Assembly: GCF_964222135.1 (NCBI RefSeq)
Contig: NZ_CAXQBR010000107.1
Span: forward strand, 1-64,000
Direction of reading: 5' to 3'
Source of the DNA: Euzebya sp.
GTDB taxonomy: Bacteria > Actinomycetota > Nitriliruptoria > Euzebyales > Euzebyaceae
Length of the DNA stretch: 64,000 bases
This document shows positions 58,169-64,000 of this stretch, one piece after another. Positions within the stretch are counted from its first letter, which is position 1. The number at the start of each line of letters is the position of its first letter. Under the pieces are notes generated by a model. That model was not told the origin of the DNA. It worked only from the letters and a program-made list of their open reading frames with translations, and made no database searches. A program made the position numbers and the translations under genes.

Positions 58169-58280
58169 GTCGTCGAGGGTGCAGAAGGTGATCTCCAGCG
58201 TGACGCTCCTGGTGCCGGTGGGGTCGGTCCGGCCCCGCCCCGCACACTAGCCGCGCGGCACCGCCTACCCTGTGACCGAC

Positions 58281-61200
58281 ATGCGACCGCCGTTCGGGCT
58301 GGCCGCCACGGCGGTGGCGGCGACGGTGCTGGCCGCCCTCCTCCTCGTGGGGGTCGTGGCCGGCGGCGGCGATCCCGTGGTCCTGCCCGTGGCCGGGCCG
58401 GCCGGCGAGCCGGGGGAGGGGCTGTGGGCGGCACGGGCCGGCGCGCCACCCGGGGCGTACGCCGCGGCCCTGGCCCAGGCGGGGGAGGTGCCGGAGTCCC
58501 CCGTCACCTCGTTGCACGGCTGGCGGGACCGCGGCCCGTCGCGGATCGGCGGGCGGCTGACCGATCTGGCCCTCGCCCCCGACGGACGCCTCTACGCCGC
58601 CGCCGCGTCCGGCGGGTTGTGGGCCTCCGACGACGGGGGCCGCACCCTCACGCCGACCTGGCCGGCCGACGCCACCCCCGCGATCGGCGCGGTCGCCGTC
58701 ACCGCGGAGGGGGTGGTGCTGGTCGGCACCGGCGAGGCCAACGCAGGCGGGGGGTCGGTCACCTACGGCGGCACGGGCGTGTACCGCTCGACCGACGGCG
58801 GGGCGACCTGGGATCACGTCGGCCTCGCGACGTCCGGCACGGTCGCCCGCATCGTCCCGCACCCGAGCGACCCGGCGGTGGTGTACCTCGCCGCCGGCGG
58901 TGACCTGTTCACCGGCGGCGGCGAGCGGGGCATCTACCGCAGCGACGACGCCGGTGGGACCTGGACGCGTGTGCTCGCCCCCTCCACCCCCACCGCCGGC
59001 GGCGCCGACATCGCGATCGACCCGTCGGACCACGACCACCTCCTCGCGGCGCTGTGGGACCGGCAGCGCACCCCGGCGGAGCGGCGCTACGGCGGCCCCG
59101 GATCGGGCCTGCACCGCTCGACCGACGGGGGCACGACCTGGACGCCGGTCGACGGCGGCCTCCCGGGGTTCGCAGCCGATTCGGGACGCATCGCGGTGGC
59201 CTTCAGCCCGGCCGACCCCACCCGGGTCTACGCGGTGGTGACCCGGGGCGACGGCCGTGCGGGCGGGTTGTGGCGCGCCGACGACGGTGGGACCACCTGG
59301 GCGCGGGTGGACGACTCCCCGCTCTACGAGCCGTCACAGCACATCTTCGGCTGGTGGTTCTCGAAGGTGTTCCCGGCACCGGACGACCGCGACCGGGTGC
59401 TGGTGCCCGGCCTCACCCTGCTCGAGTCCGTCGACGGGGGGGTCACGTTCTCGAGCGACGGGCTGGTGCACGCCGACCAGCACGACCTGATCTGGGACCC
59501 CCGCGACCCCTCCACGGCGCACCTCGCCACCGACGGCGGGCTGTACACCTCCGACCAGGCGGGTCGGTCGCTGACGTGGGAGCCGGCGGTCGAGCAGGGC
59601 TTCACCCAGCTCTACCGGGTCGCCTCCGCACCGGGCGCGGATCCCGACCGGGCGCTCGCCGCGGGGTTCCAGGACCTCGGGTGCATGCTCACCGAGGGGG
59701 CGGCGGACGACTGGTACCCCTCGGCCGGCTGCGGGGACGGGACCGCGGTGCTGGTCCACCCCGATCGGCCCTCGGAGGTCGTGCTGTGCGGGCAGTACGG
59801 GCGGTGCCGGCGCTCGGCGGACTTCGGCCGGACCACCCAGCGGATGGACCTGCCCGACGTGGACCGGGTCGCCTGGGCGCCACCGCTGATCGCGCTGCCG
59901 GGCGCCCCCGACCGGCTGGTGTGGGCGGGGAGCACGGTGCACCGCTCCGACGACGGCGGCCGGACGTGGGTGCAGGTGTCCGACGACCTGACGCGCGGGG
60001 AGGCGCCCGATCCCGACTACCCCTTCGGGACGGTGAGCGCCCTCGCCGCGGGGGACGCGGAGGGGCGCCTGCTGGTCGCCGGCACCGACGACGGGTTGGT
60101 GTCGCGGACCGACGACGGCGGGGGCACCTGGGCGCAGGTCGCCGACGTCGGTCGGTGGGTGACCGGGCTCGCACTCGTCGACGGCGGCGACCGGCTGGTG
60201 GTCACGACGTCGGGGTACCTGGCGGGGGACGACGCCCCGCAGGTGCTGGTCGTCGCGGACCCCGACGTCACCGCGATCGGCGCCGGGCTGCCGGCCGCGC
60301 CCGTCAACGACGTGGTGGTGCTCGACGACGGGACGGTCGTGGTGGCCACCGACGTCGGCGTGTTCACCGCCGTCGACGTCGACGCGCCGGTGGGGCGGCG
60401 CGTCGGGACCGCCCTGCCCCAGGCGCCGGTGCTGGACCTGGACTGGTCAGGCGACCGCCGCGAGCTGACCGTCGCCACCTACGGCCGCGGGGCCTGGACC
60501 GCCACCATCCCCTCGCTCTCCCGCCACGCCGGCGACGACCGCTACGCCACCGCCGCCGCGATCGCGCAGGTGCACGACGGGGCGGCCGGCGGACCCGTCG
60601 ACGAGGTCGTCCTCGCCTCCGGTGAGGACTTCCCGGACGCCCTGACCGCCGCAGCCCGGGTGGCCGCGTCCCCCTCCCGCCGCCTGGTCCTGACCCGACG
60701 CGACGACCTGCCCGGCCCGAGCGCCGACCTGCTCGCCGCGTGGGCGCCGGAGCGGCTCGTCGTCGTGGGCGGGGAGGCCGCGGTCAGCGCAGACGTCGTC
60801 GCGCAGGCCGCCGCTGCCGGTGGTGATCCGGCGGTCACCCGCCTGGCGGGGGCCGGCCGGTACGCCACCGCGGCCGCGGTCGCCACCGCCGGGGGAGGGG
60901 CTGGGGACGCCGTCGTCCTCGCCACGGCGGGGACGCCGTTCGACGCGCTCGCCGGCGCGGCCCTGGCAGCGGACGTCGACGCACCGGTCCTGCTGGTCGA
61001 CCCGGACCGGCTGCCGGCGGCGACCGCGCAGGTGCTCGCCGACCTCGCCCCCTCCACGGTGATCGCCCTGGGCGGCCCGGCGGCCATCGGCGACGCTGTG
61101 CTGGCCGAGGCGGGCACGGTCGCCGGCGCGGTGACCCGACGCATCGCCGGCCCGGACCGGATCGCGACCGCCGCGGCGATCACCGGCGAGCTGGGCGAGG

Positions 61201-61415
61201 GCCCGGAGGTCTGGCTCGCGACGGCTGCGGGGTTCCCGGACTCCCTCGCCGCCGCCGCGACCGGGTCGCCGGTCCTGCTCACGGACCCGAGCGGGCTGTC
61301 GAGCGGCGTCCTGGACGCCCTCGCGGCCCGCCGGCCGATCGCGGTCCGGATCGCCGGCGGGCCGGCCGCCGTCGCCGACGACGTGGTCACGGCGCTCCGC
61401 ACCGGACCCGGCTGA
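58281..61415 (+). CDS. Exported beta-propeller (BNR/sortilin-like) protein with C-terminal CWB2 cell-wall-binding repeats
   Basis: About 1044 residues. A signal/anchor (about 5-30) precedes a long region of BNR-type repeats ('SDDGGRT', 'STDGGATW', 'SDDAGGTW', 'STDGGTTW', 'ADDGGTTW') forming propellers (about 85-745). Three CWB2 repeats follow, seen as 'RYATAAAIA', 'RYATAAAVAT' and 'RIATAAAIT' with 'DALTAAARV', 'DALAGAALA' and 'DSLAAAA'. It should sit on the cell surface. TACCCT at 58266-58271 lies 9 bases before ATG 58281; GTG 58272 is the in-frame alternative. Confidence 0.85.
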   Translation: MRPPFGLAATAVAATVLAALLLVGVVAGGGDPVVLPVAGPAGEPGEGLWAARAGAPPGAYAAALAQAGEVPESPVTSLHGWRDRGPSRIGGRLTDLALAPDGRLYAAAASGGLWASDDGGRTLTPTWPADATPAIGAVAVTAEGVVLVGTGEANAGGGSVTYGGTGVYRSTDGGATWDHVGLATSGTVARIVPHPSDPAVVYLAAGGDLFTGGGERGIYRSDDAGGTWTRVLAPSTPTAGGADIAIDPSDHDHLLAALWDRQRTPAERRYGGPGSGLHRSTDGGTTWTPVDGGLPGFAADSGRIAVAFSPADPTRVYAVVTRGDGRAGGLWRADDGGTTWARVDDSPLYEPSQHIFGWWFSKVFPAPDDRDRVLVPGLTLLESVDGGVTFSSDGLVHADQHDLIWDPRDPSTAHLATDGGLYTSDQAGRSLTWEPAVEQGFTQLYRVASAPGADPDRALAAGFQDLGCMLTEGAADDWYPSAGCGDGTAVLVHPDRPSEVVLCGQYGRCRRSADFGRTTQRMDLPDVDRVAWAPPLIALPGAPDRLVWAGSTVHRSDDGGRTWVQVSDDLTRGEAPDPDYPFGTVSALAAGDAEGRLLVAGTDDGLVSRTDDGGGTWAQVADVGRWVTGLALVDGGDRLVVTTSGYLAGDDAPQVLVVADPDVTAIGAGLPAAPVNDVVVLDDGTVVVATDVGVFTAVDVDAPVGRRVGTALPQAPVLDLDWSGDRRELTVATYGRGAWTATIPSLSRHAGDDRYATAAAIAQVHDGAAGGPVDEVVLASGEDFPDALTAAARVAASPSRRLVLTRRDDLPGPSADLLAAWAPERLVVVGGEAAVSADVVAQAAAAGGDPAVTRLAGAGRYATAAAVATAGGGAGDAVVLATAGTPFDALAGAALAADVDAPVLLVDPDRLPAATAQVLADLAPSTVIALGGPAAIGDAVLAEAGTVAGAVTRRIAGPDRIATAAAITGELGEGPEVWLATAAGFPDSLAAAATGSPVLLTDPSGLSSGVLDALAARRPIAVRIAGGPAAVADDVVTALRTGPG

Positions 61416-61458
61416 CGTCCGCGCCCGCCACCCCACCTCCCGTCTATCGTGGACCGCC

Positions 61459-62685
61459 ATGGTGAACCGCTCAGGCACGCCGGACGGGGCCGGACCCGAC
61501 GACGGGGGGACGGGTGGCGGCCACGGCGTGACCGCCCTGATCTGGGACGACCAGGACCTCCGCTACGACTTCGGGCCCGACCACCCGCTGAAGCCGATCC
61601 GCGTGGAGCTCACCGTCGACCTGATACGCGCCTGCGGACTGGACCGGGGGCCGGGGGTGCTGACCCTCCCGCGCGATCCCTTCGACGTCGACGACCTGCT
61701 CGACCTGCACACCGCCCCCTACGTCGACGCGGTCATGCGGATGTCCGCCGACCCCGACCCGCGCGGCGACCTGCGGTTCGGCCTCGGCCCGGGCGACACC
61801 CCGGTCTTCGCCGGCATGCACGAGGCCTCGATGGAGGTGTGCGGCGCGTCCGTCGCGGCGGCGAGGGCCGTCTGGGAGGGCACCGCGACCCACGCCTTCA
61901 ACCCCGCCGGCGGCCTGCACCACGCCATGCCCGACCGCGCCGCCGGCTTCTGCGTCTACGACGACCCCGCGGCGGCGATCCGCTGGCTGCTGGCCAACGG
62001 CGCCCAGCGGGTGGCCTACGTCGACGTGGACACCCACCACGGCGACGGCGTGCAGACCTTCTTCTACGACGACCCGCGGGTCCTGACGATCTCCCTCCAC
62101 GAGTCGGGGCGCACCCTCTTCCCGGGCACCGGGTTCACCGACGAGATCGGGCACGGCGACGCACGCGGCTCCGCCCTCAACGTCCCCCTCCCGATGGCGA
62201 CCATCGGCAGCGTCTACCTCGAGGCCTTCGAGCAGGTCGTCCCGCCGGCGCTCGACGCGTTCAAGCCGGACGTGCTCGTGACCCAGCTGGGCTGCGACAC
62301 CCACATGACCGACCCGCTCGCCCACCTCGCGCTGACCACCGACGACTACCTCGCCCTCGCCACGCGCCTGCACGCCCTCGCCCACACCCACACCGGGGGG
62401 CGCTGGGTGGCGATGGGCGGCGGCGGCTACCAGATCGCGACCGTCGTGCCCCGCGCCTGGACGATCTACTTCGCGGAGCTGACCGGGCAGGAGGTGCCCT
62501 TCGAGGTGCCGTTCGACTTCCTCCGCCGGGTGGAGGAGGCGACGGGCCAGACGAGCCCGCGGGAGTTCCTCGAGGGCCCCGCCCGGGTGTCACCCGAGCG
62601 CGAGCAGATGATCCGCGCGCAGACGACCCGGGCGGTCGAGGACCTCAAGCGGGCGGCGTTCGACCACCTCGAGCGGTTGACCTGA
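61459..62685 (+). CDS. acuC: Histone-deacetylase-superfamily protein AcuC
   Basis: 408 residues of the AcuC/HDAC fold. 'DFGPDHPLKPIRVELTVDLI' at the start, 'AGGLHHAMPDRAAGFCVYDDPA' (catalytic His pair) and 'YVDVDTHHGDGVQTFF' (zinc ligands) are present. AcuC removes acetyl groups from lysines, for example of acetyl-CoA synthetase. TATCGT at 61445-61450, 8 bases before the ATG, suggests a leaderless mRNA. Confidence 0.92.
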   Translation: MVNRSGTPDGAGPDDGGTGGGHGVTALIWDDQDLRYDFGPDHPLKPIRVELTVDLIRACGLDRGPGVLTLPRDPFDVDDLLDLHTAPYVDAVMRMSADPDPRGDLRFGLGPGDTPVFAGMHEASMEVCGASVAAARAVWEGTATHAFNPAGGLHHAMPDRAAGFCVYDDPAAAIRWLLANGAQRVAYVDVDTHHGDGVQTFFYDDPRVLTISLHESGRTLFPGTGFTDEIGHGDARGSALNVPLPMATIGSVYLEAFEQVVPPALDAFKPDVLVTQLGCDTHMTDPLAHLALTTDDYLALATRLHALAHTHTGGRWVAMGGGGYQIATVVPRAWTIYFAELTGQEVPFEVPFDFLRRVEEATGQTSPREFLEGPARVSPEREQMIRAQTTRAVEDLKRAAFDHLERLT

Positions 62686-62689
62686 CGAC

Positions 62690-63643
62690 TCAGGCCCGGA
62701 CGTCGAGGGTGACCTTGCCGGTCGTGCGCCGGTCGCGCATGTCCTGGTGCGCCTGCGGGGCGTCGCCGAGGGCGTAGGACGGCCCCACGACCGGCTGCAG
62801 GTCGCCGGCGGCGACCATGTCGAACAGCTCGCCGAGCGGCGCGGCGATCATGCCGCGCGGGTCGGCGTAGCAGTGGATCAACCAGAACCCCGCCACGGTG
62901 CGGCTGCGGGACATCAACCCGGCCAGGTCCACGGGGGAGGGAGGGGTCCGGCTCGCCATCCCGAAGAACGCCAGCCGGCCGAAGGGCGCCAGGGCGGCGA
63001 GGCTCTGGTCGGTGACGGTCCCGCCGGTCATCTCGAGCACCACGTCCACCTTGCGGCCGTCGTTGGCGGCCTCGACGTCGGCCTTCAGGGTCGCCGACGC
63101 CGGGTCGATCGCGACGTCGGCGCCGAGGTCGATGGCGAGCTGGCGCTTCTCCTCGGTCGACGCCGACGCGATGATCCGCCCGGCACCCCACCTGCGGGCG
63201 AGCTGGACCGCCAGGCTGCCGACTCCGCCGGCCGCGGCGTGGACCAGCACCGACTCCCCCTCGGCCATGTGGGTGGACGTCCGCAGCAGGTGCCACGCGG
63301 TCAGCCCCTGGACCAGCAGCGCGAGGGCCTGGGCGTCGGTGACGTCGTCCGGCACGTCCACGAGCTGGTCGGCGGCGAGCGCGATCCGCTCGGCGTACCC
63401 GCCGGTGCCCGTCAGGGCCACCACGCGGCGGCCGTCGACGGTGCCGGCCACCTCGGTGCCCGGGACCAGGGGCAGGGTCTGGGCGGAGAGGTAGGAGTTC
63501 TCGGCCTGGTGGGTGTCGGCGTAGTTCACCCCCGCGAGCGTCACGTCGACCACCACCTGTCCGTCGGTCGGGGTGGGGTCGGGCAGGTCGGTGAGCTGGA
63601 GCACCTCGGGGCCGCCGAAGGTCTCGATCCGGATCGCGCGCAT
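62690..63643 (-). CDS. Quinone oxidoreductase-like (zinc-free MDR) NADPH dehydrogenase
   Basis: 317 residues. 'MRAIRIETFGGPEVLQLTDLPDP', 'AGVNYADTHQ', 'LVHAAAGGVGSLAVQLA' (NADPH site) are typical of QOR-like medium-chain reductases, with no structural-zinc Cys set. It reduces quinones or enones with NADPH. The ATG at 63643 lies 7 bases from TAGGTT (63656-63651), so a leaderless mRNA is likely. The coding regions of acuC and this gene converge within 4 bases. Confidence 0.9.
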   Translation of the reverse strand: MRAIRIETFGGPEVLQLTDLPDPTPTDGQVVVDVTLAGVNYADTHQAENSYLSAQTLPLVPGTEVAGTVDGRRVVALTGTGGYAERIALAADQLVDVPDDVTDAQALALLVQGLTAWHLLRTSTHMAEGESVLVHAAAGGVGSLAVQLARRWGAGRIIASASTEEKRQLAIDLGADVAIDPASATLKADVEAANDGRKVDVVLEMTGGTVTDQSLAALAPFGRLAFFGMASRTPPSPVDLAGLMSRSRTVAGFWLIHCYADPRGMIAAPLGELFDMVAAGDLQPVVGPSYALGDAPQAHQDMRDRRTTGKVTLDVRA

Positions 63644-63667
63644 GGACGCCAACCTAGATGACCCGGG

Positions 63668-64000
63668 TCAGGTCGGAGTCGTCCCGTCCGGCGCGTCATC
63701 GGCGACCGCCGCCGCCAGCGCGTCCAGCCGTCGCGTCCACGCCGCGCGGGTCCGCGTGAGCCAGGCAGCTGCCGCGTCCAGCTGGCGCTCGTCGAGGGCG
63801 TAGCGGACCGCACGGCCCTCCCGCCGTGAGGTCACGAGCGCCGCCTCGGCCAGCACCCCCAGGTGCTTCGCGACGGCCTGGCGGGTGATGTCGAGCGGGG
63901 CGGCGAGCTCGGTGGCCGTCGCCGGCCCGCGGGCGAGCATCAGGGCGACCAGGGCCAGCCGGCTCTGGTCCCCGAGGGCCGCGAAGACCCGGTGCGGCGG
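63668..64000 (-). CDS. ArsR-family winged-helix regulator, N terminus beyond the window
   Basis: The open frame runs off the window edge: residues continue upstream of the internal ATG 63940 as 'RVFAALGDQSRLALVALM', the normal N terminus of ArsR proteins. 'ATATELAAPLDITRQAVAKHLGVLAEAALVTSRREGRAVRYAL' is the HTH and wing. No metal-binding Cys are visible in this part. It lies before the quinone oxidoreductase on the same strand and may control it. Confidence 0.82.
   Translation of the reverse strand, partial: PPHRVFAALGDQSRLALVALMLARGPATATELAAPLDITRQAVAKHLGVLAEAALVTSRREGRAVRYALDERQLDAAAAWLTRTRAAWTRRLDALAAAVADDAPDGTTPT

Noticed and set aside
1-64000. CRISPR arrays, insertion sequences, rRNA operon, replication origin
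   Set aside because: No regularly spaced repeats, transposase genes, rRNA segments or DnaA-box clusters were seen.

Overview
The window is about 64 kb of very GC-rich DNA (most third codon positions are G or C) with dense, overlapping operons and many GTG starts. It comes from an actinobacterium with mycothiol (mshA and mshD are both present), F420-type LLM and PPOX enzymes, a GlnR-type regulator next to mshD, a Rv0474/hbhA-like pair, the mshA-ybjN neighbourhood seen in mycobacteria, and cell-wall-binding type 2 (CWB2) repeats. That mix suggests a deep-branching high-GC actinobacterium such as the Nitriliruptoria/Euzebya area. The placement is inference. Many genes show a TANNNT -10 box 6-10 bases before the start codon, which suggests common leaderless transcription.

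Region 1 (1-19.5 kb) is a catabolic gene cluster. It holds a fused 2-hydroxyacyl-CoA-dehydratase-like protein without cluster cysteines, an MFS transporter, two cytochromes P450, a binding-protein ABC importer, two tandem NTF2-like/LLM-oxidoreductase pairs, MarR and PaaX regulators, a 3-hydroxyacyl-CoA-type SDR, a MaoC hydratase, a two-subunit Rieske ring-hydroxylating oxygenase, a small conserved protein and an amidohydrolase. Import, oxygenation, beta-oxidation-like steps and ring or C-C cleavage are all represented, but the substrate cannot be named. Both P450 promoters carry the same 10-base motif and the same 10-base -35 region.

Region 2 (19.5-29.7 kb) holds MscL with a zinc ribbon, an HD-GYP protein, a 10-TM heavy-metal exporter-like permease, a copper-storage four-helix protein, a decayed FAD oxidase behind an intact MerR-type promoter, a GAF-GGDEF-EAL-kinase-like fusion, and an RsbW-GAF-SpoIIE phosphatase.

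Region 3 (29.67-31.5 kb) is a small island between a complete tRNA-Phe gene and a 48-base copy of its 3' end. It carries a Fic protein with repeated operators and has lower GC. tRNA-Asp and tRNA-Lys follow.

Region 4 (31.9-38.5 kb) carries mshD, a GlnR-like regulator, a MoaD-like protein, a helix-turn-helix protein fused to a cysteine-less TusA-like domain, three DsrE/H-like proteins, an APS-reductase-type CysH, DUF4395 and a membrane thioredoxin: a sulfur gene block in which most expected carrier cysteines are missing. Region 5 (38.5-47.7 kb) holds an SDR, a PIG-L-like protein, a GAF-ANTAR regulator, DsrE-pgl-zwf with an upstream 14-codon ORF and hairpin, YgfZ, a diguanylate cyclase, an EAL protein and a peroxiredoxin.

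Region 6 (47.8-64 kb) is largely housekeeping: pyrophosphatase, M23 peptidase, an RsiG-like c-di-GMP-binding anti-sigma candidate, asparaginase, XRE regulator with HbhA-like protein, mshA-ybjN-proC, an S41 peptidase-like lipoprotein, PPOX and ComB proteins, a propeller-CWB2 surface protein, AcuC, a quinone oxidoreductase and a partial ArsR regulator. Four c-di-GMP turnover proteins and one candidate receptor in 30 kb make c-di-GMP signalling a recurring theme.
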